Part shown: positions 41,472 to 49,968 of the stretch, one piece after another
Layout of the letters: each line of letters opens with the position of its first letter
How positions within the stretch are numbered: the stretch's first letter is position 1
From: Nakamurella aerolata
GTDB lineage: Bacteria; Actinomycetota; Actinomycetes; Mycobacteriales; Nakamurellaceae
Direction of reading: 5' to 3'
DNA: 64,000 bases
NCBI RefSeq assembly: GCF_013002705.1
Contig: NZ_JABEND010000001.1
Coordinates: 372,001 to 436,000 of the forward strand
Translations under genes and position numbers: made by a program
The notes under the pieces: model-generated
Seen by the model: only the letters and a program-made list of their open reading frames with translations
Database searches by the model: none
Told to the model about the DNA's origin: nothing

Positions 41472-42566
41472 TCAGCCGCGCCGGGTGGCGTCGCCGATCT
41501 CGCCGATGAGCTGCTCGATGACGTCCTCCAGCATCACCAGGCCGCGGCGTTGCTCCGGGGCAGGACGGGCCAGCGGTCGGCCGGCGAGCCGCTGCGCCTG
41601 TGCCCTGGTCGGGTCGGCGGCGACCTGGGCAAGGTGCGCCCCGGCCCGGCGCATCCGGTCAAGTGCCGCCCGCAGGTCGGTGCCCTCGGCGAAGGCGGGC
41701 AGCGCCCTGATCGACTCCGGCGGCAGCGGTTCGTCCCGCCGCTCCGGATCGATGGCGACGACGTCACGGATGTGCACGTAGCCGCGGTAGCGCCCCTGCG
41801 CGTCCTTGATCGGGAACCGGGAGAAGCCGGTGCGCGCGCACAGCCGCTCAACCTCGGCCGGGGTGGCGTCCTGGTCGAGAGCCACCACCTGGTCGTCCGG
41901 CAGCAGCACGGTGGCGAGGGTGTTGCCCTCGAAGTCCAGCGCCGAGGTGATCAGCTGGTGTTCGTCCTCGTCCAGCAGCCCTTCGGCGCGGGATTCGGCG
42001 ACAAGGTCGGCGACCTCCTCGCGGGTGAACGCCGACGCCACCTCGTCTTTCGGCTCCTTGCCGAGCTTGCGCACCACCTCGTTGGCCACGTGGTTGAGGC
42101 CGCGCACCACCGGCCCGATGGCGGTCGCGACGGCCATCAGCGCCGGCGCCAGCAACATCGCCGTCCGCTCCGGGCCGGCCAGCGCGATGTTCTTCGGGAC
42201 CATCTCGCCGAGCGCAACGTGGGCCGAAACCACCAGCAGCAGCGCTACCACCAGCGCCACCGGGTGCAGCGCCGCGTCCGGCACGCCGAGCGCGTGGAAC
42301 ACCGGCTCGAGCAACGTGGCCACCGCGGGTTCGCCGAGCGCGCCGAGCAGCACCCCGCACAGCGTGATGCCGAGCTGCGCCGTCGCCATCATCACCGAGA
42401 TGTCTTCCATGGCCTTCAAGGTGACCCTGGCCCGCGCCGAGTTGACGGCAAGCGGTTCCACCACGGTGCGGCGCGCGGAGACCAGCGCGAATTCGGCGGC
42501 GACGAAGAACGCCGAGGCCAGCAGCAGCAGGATCACCACGCCGACCAACAGCCATTGGGTTGTCAT
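41472..42566 (-). CDS. CNNM/CorC-type hemolysin family membrane protein (CBS domains)
   Basis: A 364-residue protein with the N-terminal DUF21/CNNM membrane domain (QWLLVGVVILLLLASAFFVA, AEFALVSARRTVVEPLAVNS, TAQLGITLCGVLLGALGEPA, ALGEMVPKNIALAGPER) and C-terminal CBS pair (VLLPDDQVVALDQDATPAEV, FPIKDAQGRYRGYVHIRDVV). Members are implicated in Mg2+/Co2+ efflux or resistance. It lacks the last CorC/HlyC transporter-associated domain that its neighbour has. ATG overlaps the stop of the preceding CNNM gene, indicating a two-gene unit lying between prcA and pafA. Confidence 0.88.
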   Translation of the reverse strand: MTTQWLLVGVVILLLLASAFFVAAEFALVSARRTVVEPLAVNSARARVTLKAMEDISVMMATAQLGITLCGVLLGALGEPAVATLLEPVFHALGVPDAALHPVALVVALLLVVSAHVALGEMVPKNIALAGPERTAMLLAPALMAVATAIGPVVRGLNHVANEVVRKLGKEPKDEVASAFTREEVADLVAESRAEGLLDEDEHQLITSALDFEGNTLATVLLPDDQVVALDQDATPAEVERLCARTGFSRFPIKDAQGRYRGYVHIRDVVAIDPERRDEPLPPESIRALPAFAEGTDLRAALDRMRRAGAHLAQVAADPTRAQAQRLAGRPLARPAPEQRRGLVMLEDVIEQLIGEIGDATRRG

Positions 42567-43981
42567 CGGTCGCTCACCTCGCCGTTGTCGCGCACCCCGA
42601 CGCTGGACATCCGCACCGCCGCGATCCGGTGGCCGTCCATCTGCTCGGCGTCCAACCGCACCTGCACCCGGCGCGGCAGGTCGCTGTCGGTCTCCGGCTC
42701 CAGCCGGTGGCCGCCCGGCAGTGCGCCGAGGGCCGCGTCCGCGGCGGCGATCGCGTCGCCGACCACGTGGTCGCCCTTGGCGGCGAGCCGGCCGAGCTCG
42801 GCGATCAGCAGCCCGGCAACGGTTTCGTACGTTCCGGCCTCGGGCAGCGCGATGCCGGAGAACTCCTCGATCTCGTCAGGGCGCAGCGTGCCGTCCAGCA
42901 CCCAGGTGCCGTCGGCCATCAGCTCCATCCGCCCGGACACCGGGTCGTGCTCGTCGGTGATCTCGCCGACCAGCTCCTCCACCACGTCCTCCAGCGTGAT
43001 GATGCCGGCGGTGCCGCCGTACTCGTCGACCACGACGGCCATCTGCAGGCCGCGCTCGCGGAGCTGGTCGAGCAGCTCGTCCAACGGCAGCGTCTCGGGG
43101 ATCACCGGCACGTCGACCATCAGCTGCCCAGCGGTGACCTTGGCGCGCTCGTCAGGGGGGATGGCGACGGCGCGTTTGAGGTGCACCAGCCCGACAACGT
43201 CGTCCGAGTCGGCGCCGGTCACCGGGAATCGGGCGTGCCCGGTCTGCACCGCCGCCTCGATGATCGCATCGGCCGGGTCGGTGGCCTTGACGAACCGCAC
43301 CTTGGTGCGCGGCGTCAGCACGTCGTCGGCGGTCTTGTCGGAGAACGAGATCGACCTGGCGAGCAGCCCGGCGGTGGGCTCCTCCAGGGTGCCCTGCTGG
43401 GCGGACCGACGGACCAGCGAGCCGAGCTCGGTGCTGCTGCGCGCCGACCGCAGCTCTTCCTGCGGTTCGACGCCGAACAGCCGGAGCACCCCGTTCGCGG
43501 TGCCGTTCAGCGCCCAGATCAGCGGACGGAACAGCATGGTGGACAACAACATCGGCCGGACGACGCCCTTGGCGGTGTTCAGCGGCTCTGCCAGCGCGAT
43601 GTTCTTGGGCACCAGCTCGCCGAACACCATCGACAGCGCGGTCGCGATGATCAGCGCCAGCGGCACGGTGATCGAGTTGCCGACGCCCTCGGGTATCCCG
43701 AAAAGACCGAGGAACCGGGTCAGCAGGCTGGCCAGCGACGGCTCCATCACGAAGCCGAGAGCCAGTGTGGTGACGGTGATGCCGACCTGTGCCCCGGACA
43801 GTTGGGTGGACAGCGACCGGAGCGCGGTGAGCACCGATTTGGCGCGACCGTCGCCGTTCGCCGCCTCCCGGTTGACGGTGGCGCGGTCGACGGTGACGAA
43901 GCTGAACTCCGACGCCACGTACAGGAACGTGCCGGCGATCAGCAGGAAACCGACCAGCAGCAGGATGAACTCGACGATCAT
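42563..43981 (-). CDS. CNNM/CorC-type membrane protein with CBS and CorC_HlyC domains
   Basis: A 472-residue paralogue of the next gene: CNNM membrane domain (FLYVASEFSFVTVDRATVNR, LSGAQVGITVTTLALGFVME, VFGELVPKNIALAEPLNTA), CBS pair (VLTPRTKVRFVKATDPADAI, FPVTGADSDDVVGLVHLKRA, MAVVVDEYGGTAGIITLEDV) and the C-terminal transporter-associated domain (GTWVLDGTLRPDEIEEFSGI, GTYETVAGLLIAELGRLA). Likely heterodimer partner of the 364-residue protein. It starts 118 bp downstream of the prcA stop on the same strand. Confidence 0.9.
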   Translation of the reverse strand: MIVEFILLLVGFLLIAGTFLYVASEFSFVTVDRATVNREAANGDGRAKSVLTALRSLSTQLSGAQVGITVTTLALGFVMEPSLASLLTRFLGLFGIPEGVGNSITVPLALIIATALSMVFGELVPKNIALAEPLNTAKGVVRPMLLSTMLFRPLIWALNGTANGVLRLFGVEPQEELRSARSSTELGSLVRRSAQQGTLEEPTAGLLARSISFSDKTADDVLTPRTKVRFVKATDPADAIIEAAVQTGHARFPVTGADSDDVVGLVHLKRAVAIPPDERAKVTAGQLMVDVPVIPETLPLDELLDQLRERGLQMAVVVDEYGGTAGIITLEDVVEELVGEITDEHDPVSGRMELMADGTWVLDGTLRPDEIEEFSGIALPEAGTYETVAGLLIAELGRLAAKGDHVVGDAIAAADAALGALPGGHRLEPETDSDLPRRVQVRLDAEQMDGHRIAAVRMSSVGVRDNGEVSDR

Positions 43982-44098
43982 CGCGGCCGTCCCGTGCCGG
44001 CCGGACGGTCACCGGTGCTGCCGGTGCCGAAGCTGCGGCCTCGCGGCCGCCTGGGTAACGGAGGGGGAATGCTCATCATGGGAAATCGCGTCTCCGGA

Positions 44099-45034
44099 TC
44101 AACTGGTCGGCGCGGGCGGGTCGCCATCGGTGGCTGTGCTGTCGTTGGCCCTGTCGGCGGTGCCCGTGACGGGTGGGCCTTCCGGCGCCGGGTCGTCGTC
44201 GCGTTGCCGGACGTTCGGCTCGCGTCGGGTTTCCGGCGCCGACTCGACGGCGGTGTCGTCCAGGGTGGCCGGCGGTGCGTCGGCGGTACCGCCGAGCAGG
44301 GCGGTGAGCTGCGGCGTCTCGATCCGCCGGAAGGTGCGGCCCATGACGTTGCGGTCGAGCACGGCCACCTCGACCTGGTTGGCGCCGAGTTCGCGGCCCT
44401 GCCCCGCGGCTGTCCCGCTGCCGCCCGCGGTGCCGCTGCCGTTGCCGGACGGGGCGGCGCCAAGTGCGGCGACGCAGGCGCGGAGCGCGGTGGGCAGGTC
44501 CCAGCCGTCGGTGTAGCTGGCGTCGAGCGCCGCCACCACCGGTTCGGTGACGCCGCCCATCACCGCGAAGTGCGGCTCGTCGGCGATGGAACCGTCGTAG
44601 CTGATCCGGTAGAGCTGGTCGGCGGAGCCGTCGGCCGCGCTGCCGGGCCAGCCGACCTCGGCGACGCACAGCTCCACCTCAAGGGGCTTGGAGTGCTCGG
44701 AGAAGATCGAGCCGAGGGTCTGGGCGTAGGCGTTGGCCAGCCAGCGGCCGGTGACGTCGCGCCTGTCGTAGGAGAAGCCGCGGACGTCGGCCAGCCGGAT
44801 CCCCGCGGTGCGCAGGTTCTCGTACTCGTTGTAGCGACCGGTGGCGGCAAACCCGATGCGGTCGTAGATCTCCGACACCTTGTGCAGTGTCGGCGACGGG
44901 TTCTCGGCGACGAACAGCACCCCGCCGGCGTAGATGGTGACCACGACGGTGCGGCCGCGGGCGATGCCCTTGCGGGCGTAATCGGAGCGGTCCCGCATGA
45001 ACTGCTCGGGTGAGGCATAGATCGGCAAGGTCAC
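44099..45034 (-). CDS. prcA: Proteasome subunit alpha
   Basis: A 311-residue alpha subunit of the 20S proteasome. The N-terminus [20 protein letters not shown], then [20 protein letters not shown] and [20 protein letters not shown] matches actinobacterial PrcA, whose N-terminal residues gate the pore. Compared with mycobacterial PrcA (about 248 residues) it has a Gly/Ser/Thr-rich insert (about 195-212) and a disordered acidic tail of roughly 65 residues. GTG start at 45034, 70 bp after prcB. Confidence 0.95.
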   Translation of the reverse strand: MTLPIYASPEQFMRDRSDYARKGIARGRTVVVTIYAGGVLFVAENPSPTLHKVSEIYDRIGFAATGRYNEYENLRTAGIRLADVRGFSYDRRDVTGRWLANAYAQTLGSIFSEHSKPLEVELCVAEVGWPGSAADGSADQLYRISYDGSIADEPHFAVMGGVTEPVVAALDASYTDGWDLPTALRACVAALGAAPSGNGSGTAGGSGTAAGQGRELGANQVEVAVLDRNVMGRTFRRIETPQLTALLGGTADAPPATLDDTAVESAPETRREPNVRQRDDDPAPEGPPVTGTADRANDSTATDGDPPAPTS

Positions 45035-45104
45035 GGCCGCTGTCCTGACTGGCGTGCTGCTCGGGGTGCGCCCGCGCGGGCGGCACCTGGAACGGCTGGG
45101 GTGT

Positions 45105-46001
45105 TCATCCGCCCGGGTTCTCCATCCGGCCGGCGATGACCTGTTCGGCGATCTGCCCGACGGCGTCGTCGCTCCAGCGGGTGGCGCCGACGGCGTTCAC
45201 CGAGACGATGACGGGGAAGATCTTTCTGGTGAGGTCCGGCCCGCCGGTGGCGGTGTCGTCGTCGGCGGCGTCGTAGAGCGCTTCGATCGCGGTGCGGACC
45301 GCCTCGTCCGGGGCAAGGCCGGGCCGGAACCGCTTCTTCAGGGCCGATTTGGCGAAGATCGAGCCGGAGCCGATGCCGTAGTAGTCGTGCTCCTCGTAGC
45401 GGCCGCCGGTGACGTCGTAGGAGTAGATCCGGCCGCTCTTGGCCGGTTCGGGCACGTTGAGGTCGACGCCGGCGAAAATCGGCACGACGGCCATGCCCTG
45501 CAGCGCGGCTCCGAGGTTGCCGCGGATCATGCTGGCCAGCCGGTTCGCCTTGCCGTCCAACGAGAGTCGAACGCCCTCGATCTTTTCGTAGTGCTCCAGT
45601 TCCAGCCGGAACATCCGCACCAGCTCGACCGCGAGGCCGGCGGCTCCGGCGATGCCGACCACCGAGTGCGAGTCGGCGACGAAGACCTTCTCGATGTCGC
45701 GTTGGGCGATCACGTTGCCCTGGGTGGCGCGGCGGTCGCCGGCCATCACCACGCCGTCGGCGGTGGTGAGCGCCACCACGGTGGTGCCGTGCGGAAAGTC
45801 GACCGCCGGGGCGGCGTGCAGTGACGGGTTGGCTCCCGCCAGGTGCCCGACGGCGACTCCGTTACCGGGCAACAGCTGCGGCTCGGCGCGGCGCAGGAAG
45901 TCGGCGAAGGAGCCGGTGCCGGGGGTGAGGTAGGCGGCTGGGATGGCCTGGGTCGGCCAGTTGCGGGGTGCAGCGGTGCTGTCGGCCATACCGGCTGTCA
46001 C
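45105..46001 (-). CDS. prcB: Proteasome subunit beta
   Basis: A 298-residue beta subunit with a 72-residue propeptide; self-cleavage at [21 protein letters not shown] exposes the nucleophile Thr73. [20 protein letters not shown], then [20 protein letters not shown] and [17 protein letters not shown] follow. The GTG start overlaps the pup stop codon (GTGA), giving the usual pup-prcB-prcA operon. Confidence 0.96.
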   Translation of the reverse strand: MTAGMADSTAAPRNWPTQAIPAAYLTPGTGSFADFLRRAEPQLLPGNGVAVGHLAGANPSLHAAPAVDFPHGTTVVALTTADGVVMAGDRRATQGNVIAQRDIEKVFVADSHSVVGIAGAAGLAVELVRMFRLELEHYEKIEGVRLSLDGKANRLASMIRGNLGAALQGMAVVPIFAGVDLNVPEPAKSGRIYSYDVTGGRYEEHDYYGIGSGSIFAKSALKKRFRPGLAPDEAVRTAIEALYDAADDDTATGGPDLTRKIFPVIVSVNAVGATRWSDDAVGQIAEQVIAGRMENPGG

Positions 46002-46192
46002 TGACCACCCTTCTGCACATACGCCCTGACGAAGTCTTCCGCGTTGCTCTCCAGCACGTCGTCGATCTCGTCCAAAATGTCGTCGGTGTCGGAGGCGAGC
46101 TGCTCGCGGCGCTCCTGGCCTGCGGGTTCGCCGCCGACGGCGTCGTCGTCTCCGCCGCCACCACCCTGCCGACGGGTCTGCTCCTGCGCCAT
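45998..46192 (-). CDS. pup: Prokaryotic ubiquitin-like protein Pup
   Basis: A 64-residue, acidic, disordered modifier ending YVQKGGQ. The terminal Gln must be deamidated by Dop before PafA can ligate it. The central helix-forming region [20 protein letters not shown] binds the ATPase coiled coil, and the N-terminal [17 protein letters not shown] serves as the unfolding start. A 204-bp gene-free gap upstream separates it from the MerR gene and should contain the promoter. Confidence 0.97.
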   Translation of the reverse strand: MAQEQTRRQGGGGGDDDAVGGEPAGQERREQLASDTDDILDEIDDVLESNAEDFVRAYVQKGGQ

Positions 46193-46396
46193 GTCGCTCT
46201 CCTCGCGGTCTGCCGTTGTCGAGTAACAGAACTACGGCGCTGTGGTCGACAACGCTGCAGCTACCCGGTGTGCCGGCTGGTGTGCTCCAACCTTACCGAG
46301 CGGTGCCGACGCTGCCCCACTGCGGCACCGCGTGTGACGGGCCGGCCCGCACCCCGCCGCGGCCTCCCGGTCGGGTCGGCGCGGTCGAGGCGTTCA

Positions 46397-46732
46397 TCAC
46401 GAACCCAACAGGGCGGCGAGGTTGCTGCGCTGCCACAGCCGGTGCGCAAGGTCGGCGTCGATGCGATCAAGGTGTGCGCGCACGGCCGGCGTCAGGCATG
46501 GCTCAACGTCCTGATCCGAACCGCAGGCACAGGCGAGGATCAGCCCGATCAGCCGGATCGACAGGCCGGAATCCTGCAGCCTCCGGATCCGGGCAACAAC
46601 ACCGGCAGCCGCCGCGTCGTACAGCCGCTGGCCGGTCGCACTGCGGGCGCTGGTCAGCAGTCCGTTGTCCTCGTAGTAGCGCAACATCCGCGGGCTGACC
46701 CCGGACACTGTCGCCAGTTCGCCGATCCGCAC
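46397..46732 (-). CDS. MerR-family transcriptional regulator
   Basis: A 111-residue MerR-type regulator: VRIGELATVSGVSPRMLRYY, then EDNGLLTSARSATGQRLYD, followed by a coiled-coil dimerisation helix and a Cys-containing C-terminus (ACACGSDQDVEPC). The GTG at 46732 was chosen because AGGAGG lies directly upstream and homology starts there; an in-frame GTG 87 bp further upstream would put the start next to the operator. It is divergent from the aldo/keto reductase, with a perfect inverted repeat between them. Confidence 0.85.
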   Translation of the reverse strand: MRIGELATVSGVSPRMLRYYEDNGLLTSARSATGQRLYDAAAAGVVARIRRLQDSGLSIRLIGLILACACGSDQDVEPCLTPAVRAHLDRIDADLAHRLWQRSNLAALLGS

Positions 46733-46841
46733 CGAACTCCTCCTTGCTGTCCCCGCTGCTGCTCCGACGGTGCTGCCCCGATCGTTGTGTCCGGCGACCT
46801 CCGGAGTGAGGTCGGCCACTGGGCCGAAGCGACGCTTGCCC

Positions 46842-46856
46842 CTGACACGGTGTCAG
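46842..46856. promoter_or_regulatory. MerR-type operator
   Basis: CTGACACGGTGTCAG is a perfect 7-bp inverted repeat around one base, ending 18 bp before the aldo/keto reductase ATG and preceded by a TTGCCC -35-like hexamer (46836-46841). This form (TGACAC-N-GTGTCA placed in the spacer) is typical of MerR-activated promoters in actinobacteria. Confidence 0.7.
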
Positions 46857-46873
46857 CACCAACGATCGATGGC

Positions 46874-47821
46874 ATGGAACGACGACCAACACCGGACCGC
46901 ACCAACACCAGCACCAACAGTTCTGATCGGACGACATTCCCGTTGGCGGGCAACGGGCCGATCCATCGGATCGGTCTCGGCACCATGCGGTTCGCCGACG
47001 ACCCGGACCGCCGGCGCGGCCCGGACGCGCCGATCTGGGCCTCCGCCAGCGACTGGGACGCCTCCGTCGCGACGTTGCGGCGAGCAGCCGAGTTAGGGGT
47101 GACGCTGTTCGACACGGCCGCGGCGTACGCGCTCGGCGACGGCGAACGACTGGTGGCGCGGGCCCTGCGGCCGTACCGCGACGAGGTGGTGATCGCCACC
47201 AAGATCGGCCTCACCCGGCCGGGCCCCGGCGAGTGGCGCGTGCTCGGGCGTCCGGACTACCTCAGACAGCAGATCGAGCAGAGCCGGCGGGCGCTCGACG
47301 ACCGCCCGATCGACCTGCTGTACCTGCATGCAGTGGACGGCCAGGTGCCGCTGGCCGACCAGCTGGAGGTACTGGCCAATGCCGTACAACACGGCGACGC
47401 GAAAGCCATTGGGCTGTCACAGGTTTCACTGACGCAGCTGAACGAGGCCGCGAGCCTGCTGTCTGCCGCCGCGGTACAGGTGGCCTACAACCTGGCCGAC
47501 CGCGCCAACCACAGCGTGCTCGTCAGGTCCGGCGAGCTGGGCATGGCTTTCGTCCCGTTCTTCCCGCTGGCGATGGGCGGGCCGGACGCAATGGCGCCGG
47601 CAGTCGCCGAGGTAGCGGCCGAATCGGGGGCCACCGCCGGCCAAGTGGCGCTGGCGTGGTTACTCCACCAGGGCCGGCACGTGGTGCCGATCCCGGGAAC
47701 CACCTCGGCCGACCGGGTGGCCGAGAACCTCGGTGCCGCTGAGCTACTGCTGACCCCTGCGCAACTGGCGAGGTTACAAGCTCCGACGCCGCGCGGCGAC
47801 TCAGGCGCAACCGGCCAATGA
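46874..47821 (+). CDS. Aldo/keto reductase
   Basis: A 315-residue NADPH-dependent oxidoreductase of the aldo/keto reductase superfamily. The tetrad is present: Asp and Tyr in TLFDTAAAYALGDGE, Lys in VVIATKIGLTRPG and His in DLLYLHAVDGQVP; the cofactor-binding C-terminus reads VVPIPGTTSADRVAENLGAA. ATG at 46874. The gene stands alone on the plus strand inside the proteasome locus, between pup and dop, and appears to be controlled by the divergent MerR protein. Carbonyl detoxification is a plausible role. Confidence 0.9.
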   Translation: MERRPTPDRTNTSTNSSDRTTFPLAGNGPIHRIGLGTMRFADDPDRRRGPDAPIWASASDWDASVATLRRAAELGVTLFDTAAAYALGDGERLVARALRPYRDEVVIATKIGLTRPGPGEWRVLGRPDYLRQQIEQSRRALDDRPIDLLYLHAVDGQVPLADQLEVLANAVQHGDAKAIGLSQVSLTQLNEAASLLSAAAVQVAYNLADRANHSVLVRSGELGMAFVPFFPLAMGGPDAMAPAVAEVAAESGATAGQVALAWLLHQGRHVVPIPGTTSADRVAENLGAAELLLTPAQLARLQAPTPRGDSGATGQ

Positions 47822-47854
47822 TCGACGTCCCCTTCAGGGCCCTGGCGTTGGCAG

Positions 47855-49369
47855 CTATCTGGAGGTCAGCGAATCCACCAGTGCCGCGGCGTCCTCGGCC
47901 TGCTCGAAGAGCTGATCGACGTGCTTCTTGGTGCCGCGGGTCGGTTCCATGGTCGGGATGCGGACCAGCGAATCGCGGCCGACGTCGAAGATCACCGAAT
48001 CCCACGACGCCGCGGCCAGCGCCTCCGGGAACTGCGAGACACAGCGCCCCCGGAAGTAGGCGCGGGTGTCCTCCGGCGGCTCCGTCATCGCAGCCCTGAC
48101 GGCATCCTCGCTGAGCAGCCGCTGCATGGAGCCGCGCATCACCAGCCGGTTGTACAGGCCCTTGTCCAGCCGCACGTCGGAGTACTGCAGGTCGACAAGG
48201 GCCAGCCGGGGGGCGCCCCAACCGAGGCCGTCGCGGGAGCGAAACCCCTCCAGCAGGCGGAGTTTGGCCGGCCAGTCCAGCTCGCCGGCGAGATCCATCG
48301 GGTCGTTCGCCAGCCTGTCGAGCACGTCGATCCAGCGGGCCAGTACGTCGGCGGTCTGCTCGTCGACATCGGAGCCGTATCGGTCTTCGATGAATCTCGC
48401 CGCCTTCTCGTGGAAGGCGCGCTGCACATCGACCGCGGTCATCCGGCGGCCGTCGGCCATCGGCACGGTGGTCTGCAGCGACGGGTCGTGCGAGATGGCA
48501 TGCACGGCCGGGACCGCACTCTCCAACTCAAGATCGTCCAGCGGAACCCCGGCTTCGATCATCGACAGCACCAACGAGGTGGTGCCGAGCTTGAGATAGG
48601 TGGCAATCTCGGCGAGGTTGGCGTCGCCGATGATCACATGCAGCCGGCGGTACTTCTCGGCGTCGGCGTGCGGCTCGTCGCGGGTGTTGATGATGCCGCG
48701 TTTGAGGGTGGTCTCCAGCCCGACCTCGACCTCGATGTAGTCGGCCCGCTGGGTGAGCTGGTAGCCGTCCTCCTGGCCGGTGCGGCCGATGCCGACGCGG
48801 CCGGAGCCGGTGAACACCTGCCGGGTGGCGAAGAACGGCAGCAGCCCCGAGATCAGCTGCGGGAAGCCGGTTTCCCGGCTGCACAGGTAGTTCTCGTGGG
48901 TGCCGTACGAGGCGCCCTTGCCGTCGACGTTGTTCTTGTACAGCTGCAGCGCCGGGGTGCCCGGCACCTGCCCGGCGAGCAGCGCGGCCTGTTCCATCAC
49001 TCGCTCCCCCGCCTTGTCGTACAGCACGGCGTCCAGCGGATTGGTGACCTCGGGTGCGGAGAACTCGGGGTGGGCATGGTCGACGTACAGCCTGGCGCCG
49101 TCGGACAGGATGACGTTGGCGGCGCCGAGGTCGTCGACGTCGGGCTCCACCATGGCTCCGAACAGGCTGGACAGGTCGTAGCCACGGGCATCGCGGAGCG
49201 GCGACTCCACCTCGTAGTCCCACCGCGGACGCCTGGCCCGCGGCGCCGCCACCGACGCGGCGTAGGCCAGCACCACCTGGGTCGACGTCATCACCGGGTT
49301 GACGGTGGGGTCGCCCGGCACCGAGATGCCGTACTCGACTTCGGTTCCCATGATGCGGCGCACGCTCAT
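47855..49369 (-). CDS. dop: Pup deamidase/depupylase Dop
   Basis: A 504-residue PafA paralogue that deamidates the Pup C-terminal Gln and removes Pup from substrates. [20 protein letters not shown], the Dop-loop region ([20 protein letters not shown], about 55-75), [14 protein letters not shown] (catalytic Asp), [20 protein letters not shown] and [20 protein letters not shown] are all present. The start at 49369 was chosen because [12 protein letters not shown] aligns with the family N-terminus. It is convergent with the aldo/keto reductase (33 bp gap). Confidence 0.95.
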   Translation of the reverse strand: MSVRRIMGTEVEYGISVPGDPTVNPVMTSTQVVLAYAASVAAPRARRPRWDYEVESPLRDARGYDLSSLFGAMVEPDVDDLGAANVILSDGARLYVDHAHPEFSAPEVTNPLDAVLYDKAGERVMEQAALLAGQVPGTPALQLYKNNVDGKGASYGTHENYLCSRETGFPQLISGLLPFFATRQVFTGSGRVGIGRTGQEDGYQLTQRADYIEVEVGLETTLKRGIINTRDEPHADAEKYRRLHVIIGDANLAEIATYLKLGTTSLVLSMIEAGVPLDDLELESAVPAVHAISHDPSLQTTVPMADGRRMTAVDVQRAFHEKAARFIEDRYGSDVDEQTADVLARWIDVLDRLANDPMDLAGELDWPAKLRLLEGFRSRDGLGWGAPRLALVDLQYSDVRLDKGLYNRLVMRGSMQRLLSEDAVRAAMTEPPEDTRAYFRGRCVSQFPEALAAASWDSVIFDVGRDSLVRIPTMEPTRGTKKHVDQLFEQAEDAAALVDSLTSR

Positions 49370-49444
49370 GGTTGCCACGCTAGCCAGCCGCGCCGGCCGG
49401 TGACGCATCGGGGAGGTCGCTGTCCGGTGCCGGTCGGCTCAGGG

Positions 49445-49508
49445 AATGTGCGCCTCGAAATGCGTTTCCGCAGCTCACATTTCGGAAAGTCGCATCGAGG
49501 CGCCGATT
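49445..49508. repeat. Hairpin repeat family, copy B
   Basis: GCGCCTCGAAATGCGTTTCC (49450-49469, plus G) pairs with CGGAAAGTCGCATCGAGGCG (49483-49502, plus C) with two small bulges and a 12-base loop: arms of 9, 4 and 6 paired bases. Read on the minus strand it aligns over its whole length with copy A at 4604, including the AATCGGCGCCTCGAT edge and the GAAATGTGAGCTGCGGAAA core. Confidence 0.8.
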
Positions 49509-49644
49509 CTTCGTCTGGGCGCTTCCCCTGGCCCTTCTTCCTGGCGCCTGCCGGACCGATGGTGGGTAACGCGTCGCCGGATCGGCTGCGAGCCCGCGGC
49601 CGTTGGCAGGTGGCCGTTGGCAGGCACCGCGGCGCCACGGGAAA

Positions 49645-49707
49645 TATCAGCGTCTCGCCATGCTCTCCTGAAATCTCACCTGGGCAAACTCTGGTCGAGA
49701 CGCACAT
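49645..49707. repeat. Hairpin repeat family, copy C
   Basis: GCGTCTCG-CCA (49650-49660) pairs with TGG-T-CGAGACGC (49692-49703). Read on the plus strand it aligns with copy A: ATCAGCGTCTCG edge, GAAATCTCACCTGGGCAAA core, TCGAGACGCACATT edge. It lies 137 bp from copy B in inverted orientation. Confidence 0.75.
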
Positions 49708-49968
49708 TTTTCAGCTGAACGGGCCGGGATGCCCCCGCTGCTCCCCCAGACAGTTGCTGACGTCCAGGGGTCAAGAAGGCCCGCGACACCGGCTCTCGGA
49801 GGAGACCTCGGAGAAGACGATGCCGCGGGCCGGCGGAACAGTGAACCCTCGGGGCGCGGGGCGGGGGTCACTGCACCGGTCTCGATCACCGCACCGTGTT
49901 TGCCAAAGCACCGTGTTGGCCAGAACAGTGTTGGCCAAAGCGCCGTGTTGGTCACAGCGCCGTCTTGA

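Larger units (their letters stand above)
49370..49968. other. 599-bp gene-free region upstream of dop
   Basis: The longest non-coding stretch in the window. I find no convincing ORF on either strand; a 102-residue minus-strand frame (49647-49955) has no family features. The region holds two copies of the hairpin repeat family (49445-49508 and 49645-49707) in opposite orientation and a GTTGGCC-type minor repetition near 49915-49950. The dop promoter must lie in its left part. Confidence 0.7.

Noticed and set aside
40650-44516. A 1288-residue open frame on the plus strand
   Set aside because: It runs antisense across pafA, both CNNM genes and prcA, all of which have strong family motifs. Its sequence is rich in Arg, His and Pro with no domains; long antisense frames are expected at this GC content.
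49647-49955. A 102-residue minus-strand frame upstream of dop
   Set aside because: Composition is Arg/Pro/Ser-rich without a recognisable fold, it crosses hairpin copy C, and no ribosome site was found.
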